Below are positions 25,289-35,041 of a stretch of 64,000 bases of DNA, in pieces (within the stretch, counting starts at the first letter, position 1; each line of letters opens with the position of its first letter). Origin of the DNA: Deltaproteobacteria bacterium (GTDB lineage: Bacteria > Myxococcota_A > UBA796 > UBA2385); NCBI GenBank assembly GCA_018401435.1, contig JAGYJW010000030.1, positions 23,883-87,882 of the forward strand. Reading direction: 5' to 3'. A program made the translations under genes and the position numbers. The notes under the pieces are model-generated. The model ran no database searches. It was not told the DNA's origin and worked only from the letters and a program-made list of their open reading frames with translations.

Positions 25289-28200
25289 ATGGGCACCGAG
25301 AACCCCAACCAGCGCAGCCCCCGCGGACGCACCGGCCAGCGGGTCGGCCCCTGGGTCCTTCGTGCCCGCATCGGCGCCGGCGCCTTTGGAGAGACCTGGC
25401 GGGCGCGGGCCTCCGATGGGCGCGTCGCCGCCGTCAAGCTGCTGGAGCACCCCCCCGGCGCCGAACTGACGGCCCTGGGCCGCGTCTTTCACCCCGCGAT
25501 CCCCATGCTGCTGGGCGGCGGCGGCGGCCAGTGCCCCTTTGTGGCGATGGAGCTGGTGCCGGGCCGACCCCTGGACGAGCGCCTGGAAGGCGCCGCGATG
25601 GGCATCGACAGCGTCGCCCACCTGGCCGCCACCCTCACCGACGCCCTGGCGTCGATGCACGCCGCCGGCTTCACCCATGGCGACGTAAAGCCAGGGAACA
25701 TCCTGGTTGATCCGAATCACGACACCCGCGCGTGGCTGGTGGACTTCGGCCTGGTGGGCGCCAACGGGGGCTCTCCGGCCTGGGCCGCCCCCGAGGTGCT
25801 GTCCGCGCAGACCAGCGGCCCCCAGGCCGATCTCTACAGCCTCGGCCTCGTGCTCTGGACCGCGCTCACCGGGGCGCCGCCCTGGGCGGGCAAGGCCATC
25901 GAGGTGGCCCTGGCCGAGCGCCTGCAGCAGCCGGCCGCCCCGCCCCCGCCGCGGGCCGGATTGGCTGGTGGACCTGGTCTGCAAGCTGCTGAGCATCGAC
26001 CCCAACCAGCGCCCCGGCGCCGGCGCGGTCATGGACACCCTGGCCATGCGCGGCTTCTCGGGGGCCACCCTGACCGCCGAGACGCTGCGAGGCCGGGCGC
26101 GGGTGGCCTTTGTGCCCGACCCCGACACCGGCCCCCAGCTGGACCGCTGGCTGAGCAGCGGCGGCCCCATCGCCATCGTCGGCCCGGTGGGAACCGGCCG
26201 CAGCACCGCCTTGCGCGCCTTGTCCCTGGAGCTTCGGGCGCGGGGCCGGGTGCCCGTCACCATGCAGGGTTCCGGCGTCGCCTGGGCCGCCACCAGCGCC
26301 GCGCTGGCCGAGATGGGCTGCAGCCTGCCGGAGGCACCGGACCGGCTCACCCGCATCGACGACACCCTCGACCTCTTCGCGGCCCGCAGGGTGGTGGTGC
26401 TGGCCCACGACCTGGCCAGCATGGACCCGGAATCCCAGGAGCTGGTGCGAGAGCTGGCCCAACGCAAGGGCGACCTCTGCGTCACGGGCGAGCGTGCGCC
26501 GGACTTCCTGGAGCGTGTCGTCGAGACGCGCCCCATGGGCCGCAGCCGCACCGGCAGCCTGCTGGGCATGCTGCTGGGCGATGGTGGGGATCAGGACGAG
26601 ATCGTCCGCGCGGTCAGCGAGGGCGGCGGCGCGCTGCCGGGCCGGGTGGTCGAGATCCTCTGCCGGGCCCTGGAATCGGGCGCCTTGCTGCGGTCGGGGC
26701 GCAGCTGGTGCTGGGACGCCTCCCGCGCACCCGAAATCGACGACCTGGACGTCAAGCAGGCCGATCTGAGCGGCTTGAGCACCGGCGCCCGCCGCCTGGC
26801 CACGGTCTGCGGCCTGCTGCCCGGTGGCATCCTGCAAGCGGCCGCCCGCCAGGCCGTGCGGCTGGAAGACGAAGCCTTTGCTGCGGCAGTGGACGAGCTG
26901 GCCGCCCGCGGGCTGCTGCGCGCCGAGGGCGACCGCCTGCGGCCCGAAGCCGCCGCGGCGCGGCAGCTGGTCAAGAGCGCGCTGGACGCCCCCCGGGTGC
27001 GCGAGAGCCTGGTGCGTGTGTTGGCCACACGCGCCGACAGCGCCCCCGAGGTGATCACCGCCCTGGCCCTGGACAACCAGGACGCCGATAGCGTCGCAAA
27101 ATTCGCCGAAGCTGGCGTGCAGGCCCTCATTCCGATCGATCCGGTGGGTGCCGCCCGCATGGCCACCCGGGTCTGGAAGCTCGCCCCCGTGGGCGCCCTG
27201 GTGCCCGTCACCATCGACGCGCTGACCGCCGCCGGCCGGGTGGACGACGCCGCCAACCACGCCGAAGCCGCGCTGGAGCACGTTGCGGATGTAGACCTCG
27301 CCCAGGTCGCCATCCGCATGGCCATGCTCGAGGTCGATCTGCGCCAGCGGCCCGAGATCGCGTCCTTCTGGGTCATCCGCGCCCGCAACGCCTTGGGTGA
27401 CCAGGCCCTGCCCGATCAGCTGCGCCTGGTGGAGGCCTCCATCTCGGCCTTGCTGCGCGAGCCGGAGCGCTGCCTGGAGCTGCTCGAGCCCCTGATCTCC
27501 GTCGCACCGCCAGCGAGCGGCCCGGCCCTCACCCGCTGGCTGCAGGCCCGGGTCACCGCATCCACCGCCCTTCACCAGATGGGCGACCTGCCGCGGGCCA
27601 TCTCCGTGCTGCGCGATGTGCCCCGCGAAGTCGGTCGGGGCACCGGCCCCCGGGCGCGCCTGGACGCCTCTGCGGGCCGCGTGCTCTGGCTGGCGGGGCG
27701 CTACAGCGAGGCCGACGAGGCCCTCGCAGCGGCCGCGGATCGCGGCGCGGGCTTGGGTCTGGCGGATCGGGCGCGCATGCTTAACAACATCGGGGCGGCG
27801 CGCTACCAGCTGGGCCGGCGCGAGGCCGGCGTGGCCGCCTGGGAGCAGGCCCTGGCCCTCTTCGAGCGCCTGGGCAGCGAGCGCGAGATCACGCGCTGCT
27901 CCGCCAACCTCTGCCTGGGCTACCGGGATCTCGGCCGCTGGGCCCGCGCCTGGCAGGTGGGCCGCACCGCGGTGGAGCGCACGGCGCGGTCGGGCGATGA
28001 CGATCTGCGCGCCAACGCGCTCATCAACTATGGGGAGCTGGCGCTGGTCACCGGCGACCGGCTTCGGGCCCGCGAATTCCTCGAAGGCGCCCTGGGCGTG
28101 ACGGAGCGCGCCGACCTGGACCGCGAACGGGTCGAGGTGCTGGTGCTGCTGGCCCGCCTGGCGGTGGAGGAGCGCGACCCCTGCGCCAACGAGCACGTGG

Positions 28201-29654
28201 CCCGCGCCCTCGCTGCGGCCCGCGCGGCGGACAGCACCCTGGATGCCGCCAAGGCCCTCGCCCAGGACGCCATCCTGCTGGCCCGCGCCGGCGCGACGGC
28301 CGCGGTCCTGGACGACCGGGCCGAAGCCGCCCTCGCCCCGGTCAAGGAGGCCGGCGCCGCCGCCGCCCTGGCCGAGATCCGCTGCGAGCTGGCCTTGGCC
28401 ATGATCGAAGCCGGCCGCCCGAGCGAAGCCCGGTCCTACCTCGACCAGGCCCGCACCTATGGCGAAGAGAGCGGCAGCGTCCCCCTCATCGAGCGCATCG
28501 ACCGCCTGCACCGCGCCCTGGCCGAGGCCAGCAAAGAGGCGCCAGTCGATGACCGCCTGATGGAGATGGTGCGCCTGGCCGTCGTGATCAACGAGCAACA
28601 CGATGTGGGCACGGTGCTCGACCAGATCGCACGGGCGGGACGCGAGATGCTGGGCGGTGACCGCGCCTTTGTGCTGAACGCCGAAGGTGAGCTTCAGGCC
28701 TCCGTTTTCGAGGATAGCGACCAGGGCACCCCGTCCATGTCGGTGGTGCAGCAGGTGCTCAAGTCCGGCCGCGAGGTGGTGGCCGCCGACGTGGGTGAAC
28801 GCGCCGATCTGCGCGCCCAGCAGAGCGTGTCGTCCATGTCGGTGCGCTCGGTCTACTGCACCCCCTTGCGCCACCGCGACCAGACCCTGGGCGTGCTCTA
28901 TGTGGACAGCCGCGACGTGCGGCGCCGCGACCTGTGGCAAGGGGTCCAGCTCATGCGGGGCCTGGCCGCCCTGGCCGCCGTGGCCATCCGCAAGGCCCTG
29001 GATGTCGAAGAGAGCATGCGCCGGGCCGAGCTGAGCGCGCGCCTCGCCGAGCGCGAGCAAGCCGCCCGCATCCTGGCCGAGAAGAACGCCCAGCTCACCA
29101 CCATGAACGAGCGGCTGGCCCGCTCCGCCGTCACCGACGCCCTCACCGGCCTGGCCAACCGCCGCCGCCTGACCGAGGTGTTGACCACCTTCGACGCCCG
29201 CCTCAGCCGCCGCGAGGTCGGCTACGGCATCATCATCCTCGACATCGACCACTTCAAGCGCATCAACGACACCTGGGGGCACCCCGTCGGCGACGCGGTG
29301 CTGCGCTGGGTGGCCACCGGCCTGCGGGCCCTGGTGCGCGAGGAGGACCGGGTCTTCCGCTTCGGCGGCGAGGAGATGGTCATCATCATGGACGACCCCA
29401 AGCCACAGCATGTCGAGGCCCTGGCTGAGCGCGTGCGGGCCAACCTGGAGTCCCGGCCCTTCGAGGTCAGCCCCGGCGTCACCCACCGGGTCACCGCCAG
29501 CCTGGGCGCCGCCCTGGCCCGCCGCGGCATGGACCGCAACTGGGAGCAGGTGCTCAACCGCGCCGACCAGGCCCTCTATGTCGCCAAGAGCGAAGGTCGA
29601 AACCGCGTGGTCCTCGCCCAGCCCGAAAAGGCGCGCGACAGCCAGGTGGCCTGA
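25289..29654 (+). CDS. Ser/Thr kinase - NTPase - TPR - GAF - GGDEF fusion protein (one frameshift)
   Basis: About 1,455 residues once one indel near 25940-25965 (run of C) is bridged. Domain order: kinase (about 20-230; VAAVKLLEHP, HGDVKPGN in place of HRDLKPxN, VDFGLVG); a P-loop NTPase module of the signalling-ATPase type (GPVGTGRST near 300; hydrophobic strand VVVLAHD); a long helical TPR region (about 570-1080; NNIGAARYQLGRREAGVAAW); a GAF domain (about 1090-1235); a short coiled coil; and a GGDEF domain (about 1280-1450; ITDALTGLANRRRL-type start, DIDHFKRINDTWGH, FRFGGEEMVIIM). GGEEM keeps the catalytic G-G-E-E core, so cyclic-di-GMP synthesis is likely. ATG 25289 overlaps nothing; ATG 25277 overlaps the PilZ stop and is an alternative. 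Confidence 0.85.
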
Positions 29655-29708
29655 GTCCGCCCGGCCGCGGGCCCCCTGCGCGGGCCGCCCCATGTCACAC
29701 TGGGGCGG

Positions 29709-31222
29709 ATGAACCGCACCTACCGTGCCATCACCGCCTCCTGTCGGGTCCTGGTCGGGTCCTTCTTCCGGCGCATCGAGATCTCGGGCCTGGAGAACCT
29801 GCCTGAGACCGGCGGCGGCATCCTGGTGAGCTGGCATCCCAACGGTCTCATCGACCCCGGGCTGATCTTCAGCCATTTTCCGCGGCCTGTGGTCTTTGGC
29901 GCCCGCGACGGCCTCTTTCGGTGGCCGGGCCTGGGCTGGATGATGCGCGCCGTGGGCACCGTGCCCATCTACCGGGCCATGGATGGCGGCGACCCGGAAG
30001 CCCGCCGGGCGGCCAACCAGGCCAGCCTGGACGCGCTGGCCAAGGCCGTCGTGGACGGGCGCTGGTCCTGCCTCTTCCCCGAAGGCGACAGCCACGATTC
30101 GCCCCACCTGCTGGAGCTGAAGTCCGGGGCCGCGCGCTTCTTCTTTCGCGCCCAGGAGCTGGCCGGTCCCGACGCGCCCCCGCCGGTGATCATCCCGGTG
30201 GGCCTGCACTATGACAGCAAGCGGGCCTTTCGCAGCCACGCCCTGCTGACCTTCCACCCGCCCCTGCAGCTCAACGGGCCGCTGGTGCTGCCTCCTGCAC
30301 CAGAAGATGCTGCTCCAGCTGATTTTCGAGAGAAATGCCGGCAGGTCACCGACGAGATCGAGCGGGTGCTGAAAGAGGTGGTCCATGCCACCGAGAGCTG
30401 GGATGTGCACTTCTTGATGCACCGGGTGCGCAAGCTGGTGCGGGCCGAGCGGGCCGTGCGGGCGGGGTCCAAGCTGCGGCGCCCCCGGATGCTGGAGCGC
30501 ACCCTGGGCTTTGCCCGGGTGTGGGCGGGCTACCACGACCGCTTGCGCACAGAGCCCGAGGCCGTGGCCGCGCTGCGCGCCCGGATCGAGGACTATGACG
30601 CCGACCTGGTGGCCTTGGGCCTGGAGGACCACGAGCTGGATCGGCCGCCGCGCATCGCATCGCCCTGGCTGGCCTTCATCCTGCTGCTTCAGGTGAGCTT
30701 CGTCTTCCTGCTGCTGCCGCCCATTCTGCTGGTGGGCTACCTGGTGAACCTGCCGCCGGCGGGCATCGCCCTGCTGGCCAGCAAGCTCTTCGCCAAGCGC
30801 GAGAAGGACGAGGCCACCATCAAGCTGCTGCTGGGATTGATCCTGCTGCCGGCGGCCTGGCTGGCGGCCGGGGTGGGTGCGGGCCTGGCCCACAACAGCC
30901 TGCACGCCGCCTTCCCATCCATCCCCGACACCCCCGTGCTGGCCGGCCTGTTGACGGTGGCGCTGGCCATCGTGGGGGGCTTTGTGAGCCTGCGCTATGT
31001 GCGCCTGGCCCGAGAGACCGTGCGGGCCTTGAAGGTGCGGCTGACCCGGGCGCGCCGGCGGGCGGCCATCCGCCGCTTGCGGGCCACCCGGGCGGCCCTC
31101 TTCGACGCCATCGAAGATATGACGGCCAGCCTGACCTGCCCGGGCGGGTCACCCCCGATGGCCGCGTGGTGTCGGATCAAGACCCCGAGGCCCGGCTGGA
31201 TGGCGGCGTGGCCCGAGATTGA
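29709..31222 (+). CDS. PlsC-like lysophospholipid acyltransferase with C-terminal membrane domain (one frameshift)
   Basis: About 503 residues. The acyltransferase motif is the HPNGLIDP variant (His and Asp one residue further apart than in NHxSxxD), as in the Gat/DHAPAT-like LPLAT branch. The block LFPEGDSHDSPHLLELKSGA is also typical. Two or more membrane spans lie near residues 320-440 (LAFILLLQVSFVFLLLPPIL). The frame opened at 29709 runs on into the next lipoprotein, but near 31125-31140 the +2 frame gives a natural end (DLPGRVTPDGRVVSDQDPEA, stop at 31220). I therefore infer one indel and an end at 31222. The likely reaction is acyl transfer from acyl-CoA to a lysophospholipid. Confidence 0.82.
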
Positions 31223-31271
31223 GCCAACGGGGCGGGCCCAGGCTAAGTTGGTCCCCCGCCCTGGGAGCCCC

Positions 31272-32546
31272 ATGCGCCTGGCCCTGCCCTTCGCCCTGTC
31301 CGCCCTGCTTGCTTGCGACCCGCAGCCAGCCGACTCCGCCGCCGCGGCGCAGTCCGACGCACCCACCTGGAATGGGGATATCAAGCCCATCTTCCAGCGC
31401 AGCTGCCTCAGCTGCCACGGGGCCGACGGCGGCTTGAGCGGCCTGCCCCTGGCCGACTTTGCCCAGGCCCGGGACTGGCGGGTGGCCATCGCCAGCGCCG
31501 TGTCCGCAGGCAGCATGCCGCCCTGGCTCGCAAGCGATGACTGCACCGACTACCAGGGCGATCTCTCCCTCAGCGATGCCGAGAAGCAGGCCATCGTGGA
31601 CTGGGCCGAGGCCGGCGGGCCCGAGGGCGATCCCGCAGAGGCCGCCGCCGATGTGGACCCCTGGGAGGCCCCGCGCCTGGCCCGCGTCGACCAGCACCTG
31701 GACATGCCGGGGCCCTACACCCCGGCCGAGGACCGCCCCGACGACTACCGCTGCTTTGTCATGGAGTGGCCCTATGAGGACACGGTCTGGGTCACCGGCT
31801 ACGAGATCCAGCCTGGCAACACCGATATCGTGCACCACGTCATCCCCTACATCATCGCCCCCGACGACGCCCAGACCTACCGGGACATGGACGCCGCCGA
31901 CCCGGGCGAGGGCTATGGCTGCTATGGCGGCCCCGGCGGCGACGTGACCACCCTGATCAACACCCGCTGGCTGGGCTCCTGGGCGCCGGGCGCCGGGGCC
32001 ATGATCGTGCCCGAAGGCCACGGCATCCGCATTCCCGCCGGGGCCGTCATCGTGTCGCAGGTCCACTACAATGTGACAGCGGCCGGGCCCGCCCCCGACC
32101 TGACCCGCATCGGCCTGCAGGTGGAGACCGAGCCCCAGAAGGGCGCCCTGGTCCAGCCCTGGACCGACACCGCCTGGGTGCTCGGCACGGGCATGGACAT
32201 CCCCGCCCAAAGCGAAGGCACCGAGCACGTCTTCCGCTATGAGAACGGGGTGGCCGACGGCAGCTACACGGTGCATGGCGCCGGGCTGCACATGCACACC
32301 CTGGGGCGCTCGGGCAGCATGCGGGTAGAACATGCCGACGGCACCGAGAGCTGCCTGCTGGTGCAGGATCAGTGGGATTTCGACTGGCAGCGCACCTACT
32401 GGTTGCAGCAGCCCGTGACCCTCGGCCCCGGCGACGCCCTGGAGCTGCGCTGCACCTGGGACAACCCCACCGACGAGAGCGTGGCCTGGGGCGATGGCAC
32501 CGGCGACGAGATGTGCCTGGGCATCACGCTCATCACCTGGGAATAA
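31272..32546 (+). CDS. Haem-c lipoprotein with copper type II monooxygenase-like domain
   Basis: 424 residues from ATG 31272 (GGAG upstream). Lipobox LLACDPQ. A c-type haem domain with RSCLSCHGADGG (CxxCH) and a later Met (SAGSMPPW) is fused to a larger beta domain. That domain carries paired His motifs (IVHHVIPYI; VSQVHYNV; GLHMHTLG) and fits copper type II ascorbate-dependent monooxygenases (PHM/DBH-like). The haem could feed electrons to the copper site on the outer face. Metal ligands are visible, but the substrate is not. The frame of the preceding acyltransferase reads through into this gene only because of an indel. Confidence 0.82.
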   Translation: MRLALPFALSALLACDPQPADSAAAAQSDAPTWNGDIKPIFQRSCLSCHGADGGLSGLPLADFAQARDWRVAIASAVSAGSMPPWLASDDCTDYQGDLSLSDAEKQAIVDWAEAGGPEGDPAEAAADVDPWEAPRLARVDQHLDMPGPYTPAEDRPDDYRCFVMEWPYEDTVWVTGYEIQPGNTDIVHHVIPYIIAPDDAQTYRDMDAADPGEGYGCYGGPGGDVTTLINTRWLGSWAPGAGAMIVPEGHGIRIPAGAVIVSQVHYNVTAAGPAPDLTRIGLQVETEPQKGALVQPWTDTAWVLGTGMDIPAQSEGTEHVFRYENGVADGSYTVHGAGLHMHTLGRSGSMRVEHADGTESCLLVQDQWDFDWQRTYWLQQPVTLGPGDALELRCTWDNPTDESVAWGDGTGDEMCLGITLITWE

Positions 32547-32658
32547 GCACACCGGGCGCGTTCAGGGGGGGGTGGTGTAGGGTCTGTGAAGGGTGACGGC
32601 GCCGCGATCTCCCGCTATCCTGCCCTCCGCATCGACGAGCACCCACCCCAGGAGCACC

Positions 32659-33435
32659 ATGACCACCCTCTCCAGCATCGGCGCCACCCCCAGCCTGACC
32701 CAGGCCCGCACGACGGGCACGGCCGCGACCACCACCACGGCCACCGCAGCCACCGCGACGGCCACCGACACCGTCAGCCTGAGCGCCGAAGCCCGCGCCG
32801 CCCTGGCCGATGGGCAGCCCCTCTTCGCCAGCGAGGCCGCCATGGCCGACGCCGGCGCCAACGAAGAAGCCGACCAGGCCCAGGACGCCCGGAGGGGCCC
32901 GCGCTCGGAGATACACTTCAAGTCCAAGAGCGCCTCCATCGCCGAAAAGACCAAGCTCAAGCTGGAGAAGACGGCCAAGCAAGCCGACACCCGGGTGCTC
33001 AAGGCGGACGACAAGCTCCAGGACGAAAAAGCGGCGAAAGCCCAGCTCGTAGACCGCAAGGTGGGCACGCTGCAGGGCACCGAAGAGAACATGAAGCAAA
33101 AGGCGACGGAACGCATCGACGCCATCTACGCCGACGCCAAGGAGGACGGCGTCGAGCCCGACCTCGACCGGATCGACCAGATCCAGTCCAAGCTCAAGAA
33201 GGAGCGCGCCTTGAAGGCCAGCCATCAAGAGGCCTTCACCGAGCGCGTCGGCGGCCGCGAAGAGGACACCAAGTCCCGCGTGGGCGACAAGGTCAAGCTT
33301 GGCACCGACAAGCTCGAAGAGAAGAGCCGGAAGGTGGCCTCCCGCAGCACCGACCGCCTGTCGGGCATCGAAGAACGCATGAAGGCCCTGGACACCCGGG
33401 GCGACGTCGGCGAGGAGAGCCAGCGCAAGGTCTGA
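32659..33435 (+). CDS. Charged coiled-coil protein of unknown function, upstream of ATP-grasp enzyme
   Basis: 258 residues; AGGAG sits before ATG 32659. Residues 1-40 are Thr/Ala rich (a run of alternating T and A) followed by DTVSLSAEARAALADG. From about residue 90 the protein is very rich in Lys, Glu, Asp and Gln, forming long amphipathic helices (EKTKLKLEKTAKQADTRVLK; DRIDQIQSKLKKERALK) and ending in GEESQRKV. No signal peptide and no known domain. It lies 27 bases before an ATP-grasp enzyme of the peptide-maturase type. It could be that enzyme's protein substrate or a structural partner. It is much longer than known graspetide precursors, so that is a hypothesis only. Confidence 0.7.
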   Translation: MTTLSSIGATPSLTQARTTGTAATTTTATAATATATDTVSLSAEARAALADGQPLFASEAAMADAGANEEADQAQDARRGPRSEIHFKSKSASIAEKTKLKLEKTAKQADTRVLKADDKLQDEKAAKAQLVDRKVGTLQGTEENMKQKATERIDAIYADAKEDGVEPDLDRIDQIQSKLKKERALKASHQEAFTERVGGREEDTKSRVGDKVKLGTDKLEEKSRKVASRSTDRLSGIEERMKALDTRGDVGEESQRKV

Positions 33436-33462
33436 GGCCCCTGACCCCCGCCTGGAGCGCCC

Positions 33463-34470
33463 GTGTCTGCACCCAAGGTCCTGCTCGTCGGATCCTCCTT
33501 CCAGCAGGACCATTCGGTGCCAGCCGTGCGCCAGGCCCTCGCGCGGCTGGGCGCCCAGGTCCTCTTCCTGGACAGCGCCCAGCTTCCGGTGGGCGTGGAC
33601 CTGTCCTGGGGGGAGGACCCGGCCGACAGCCGCCTGCGCACCCCCGACTTTGACGTAGCCATGGGCGATCTGGACGCGGTCTGGCTGCGTCACACCCATG
33701 TGGCCGCCGGGGTCTGGGAGCTGATGGATCCGGCCTATGCCCCCGCCATCAAGGCCCAGACCGTCTCGGGCCTGTGGGATCTGTTGGGATGCCTGGACCA
33801 CCTGCGCCAGGTCGACCGCATCGCCGCCTTGCAGGCCCTGCCCGGCCAGGTGGGCATGCTGCGCCTGGCCCGCACCTGCGGCCTGGCGGTGCCCCGCACC
33901 CTGGTCTCCAACGATGTGGACCGGGTGGCCGCCTTCCTCGACGGCCTGGGCGGCCCGGCCATCCGCAAGATGATCGACTCCTCCGCCAGCAAGGTGCCCG
34001 GCCCGGACGGTCCGATCTACCTGCCCACCCAGCGGGTCAGCGCGCAGGATCGGGCCAACCTCGCCCGGGTGGCCATGTGCCCGATGGTCTTCCAGGAAGA
34101 GGTCGAGAAGGTGCGCGAGCTGCGCATCACCGTGGTGGGCGACCAGCTCTTCACCGGCGCGGTGGACCCCCGGGGATCGGCCAAGGGCGCGGTGGACTGG
34201 CGCCAGGACCCGACGCTGGTCGGCGCCTTCCGGGCCTGGGACCTGGACCCCACCGTGGCCGCCGCCGTGCGCCGCCTGATGACCCGCCTGGGCCTTGAAT
34301 TCGGGACGGTCGACATCATCGTGAAGCCCGATGGGGAGCATGTCTTCCTGGAGGTCAACACCATCTCCTTCTTCGATTTTCTGGAGGAGGCCACCGGGCT
34401 GCCCATCAGCGTGGCGGTGGCCGAGCTGCTCGCCGGCCTGCGGCCCGGGCGCCTGTCCCCCGCTTCTTGA
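33463..34470 (+). CDS. ATP-grasp ligase of the MvdC/MvdD (graspetide maturase) type
   Basis: 335 residues from GTG 33463 with GGAG upstream. It matches the ATP-grasp RiPP-maturase branch in order: N-terminal Rossmann part ending in DAVWLRHTH; LARTCGLAVPRTLVSND; AIRKMIDSSASK (ATP-binding Lys); MVFQEEVEKVRELRITVVGD; VDWRQDP; and FGTVDIIVKPDGEHVFLEVN (metal ligands D/E/N). Known members form omega-ester or amide links between side chains of a precursor peptide. The usual NPxGQWxWxE end is replaced by NTISFFDFLEEATGLP, so the substrate class may differ. It is probably in an operon with the coiled-coil gene at 32659. Confidence 0.82.
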   Translation: MSAPKVLLVGSSFQQDHSVPAVRQALARLGAQVLFLDSAQLPVGVDLSWGEDPADSRLRTPDFDVAMGDLDAVWLRHTHVAAGVWELMDPAYAPAIKAQTVSGLWDLLGCLDHLRQVDRIAALQALPGQVGMLRLARTCGLAVPRTLVSNDVDRVAAFLDGLGGPAIRKMIDSSASKVPGPDGPIYLPTQRVSAQDRANLARVAMCPMVFQEEVEKVRELRITVVGDQLFTGAVDPRGSAKGAVDWRQDPTLVGAFRAWDLDPTVAAAVRRLMTRLGLEFGTVDIIVKPDGEHVFLEVNTISFFDFLEEATGLPISVAVAELLAGLRPGRLSPAS

Positions 34471-34517
34471 CCGTCCTGGACGTGATTCCCAGCGAGTGAG
34501 CTAGTGGCAGCTTTGCA

Positions 34518-34536
34518 AATGCGACAGTGTCGCATT
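34518..34536. promoter_or_regulatory. 19-bp perfect palindrome, candidate Fur-family operator
   Basis: AATGCGACAGTGTCGCATT is a perfect 9-1-9 inverted repeat (7-1-7 core TGCGACA-G-TGTCGCA), the geometry of Fur-family boxes. It lies 28 bases before the ATG of a small lipoprotein, whose convergent neighbour is a Fur-family gene. The surrounding bases are among the few A+T-richer ones nearby. Binding is inferred. Confidence 0.6.
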
Positions 34537-34564
34537 AAGGGGGGTCGCCCACCCAGGAGCCCCC

Positions 34565-35035
34565 ATGCGACCCCTGCCCCTCCTGCTGATCGCCTTGGCA
34601 GCCTGCACCGACAAAGCCGATGACAGCGCCACCCTCGAAGACCCGGCCGAGCACGCCTGCGAGCAGCGCAGCCAGACGGGCACCGCCCTGACCGCCGCCA
34701 ACGCACCCGAAGACGCTCCCGCCCTGGCCCTGGGCGAGACGCCGGCCACCGCCAGCCTGGTGCCCGGATCCCCAGGCTACCTGTCCGTGGAGGTCACCGA
34801 AGAGCAGGCCGCCCTGCTCTTTGCGGGCACCGCGGATGTGGTCGTGGGCCTGGCCTTGGACGGGGTCGCCCAGACCCTGCCCCAGGGCAGCCCCAATTCG
34901 ACCTGCCCCGAAGACATCCCCGAGCACTTCGACCTCGACCTGGACCCCGGCACCTGGACGATCACCCTGGGCCCGGCCGCCACCGACAGCGTCTGGCTGC
35001 TGCTGATGCCCGCCGAGGGCCACGGCGACCACTGA
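34565..35035 (+). CDS. Small acidic lipoprotein under a candidate Fur-type operator
   Basis: 156 residues; GGAG precedes ATG 34565. Lipobox LIALAACTD. The mature protein is acidic, has two further Cys (EHACEQRS, NSTCPED) and ends in EGHGDH, a possible metal-binding tail. The middle part looks like a small beta-sandwich (YLSVEVTEEQAALLF, then FDLDLDPGTWTITL). No family is recognised. The perfect palindrome at 34518-34536 and the convergent Fur-family gene suggest metal-responsive expression; this is inference from context. Confidence 0.72.
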   Translation: MRPLPLLLIALAACTDKADDSATLEDPAEHACEQRSQTGTALTAANAPEDAPALALGETPATASLVPGSPGYLSVEVTEEQAALLFAGTADVVVGLALDGVAQTLPQGSPNSTCPEDIPEHFDLDLDPGTWTITLGPAATDSVWLLLMPAEGHGDH

Positions 35036-35041
35036 GCAGCC

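Noticed and set aside
23357-26569. Long minus-strand open frame across the subtilase and kinase genes
   Set aside because: Same reason: low-complexity antisense reading of genes whose families are recognisable on the plus strand.
25866-30905. Very long open frame on the minus strand
   Set aside because: It is antisense to well-supported plus-strand genes, has His/Gln/Gly-rich composition typical of reverse reading of GC-rich coding DNA, and no domain.
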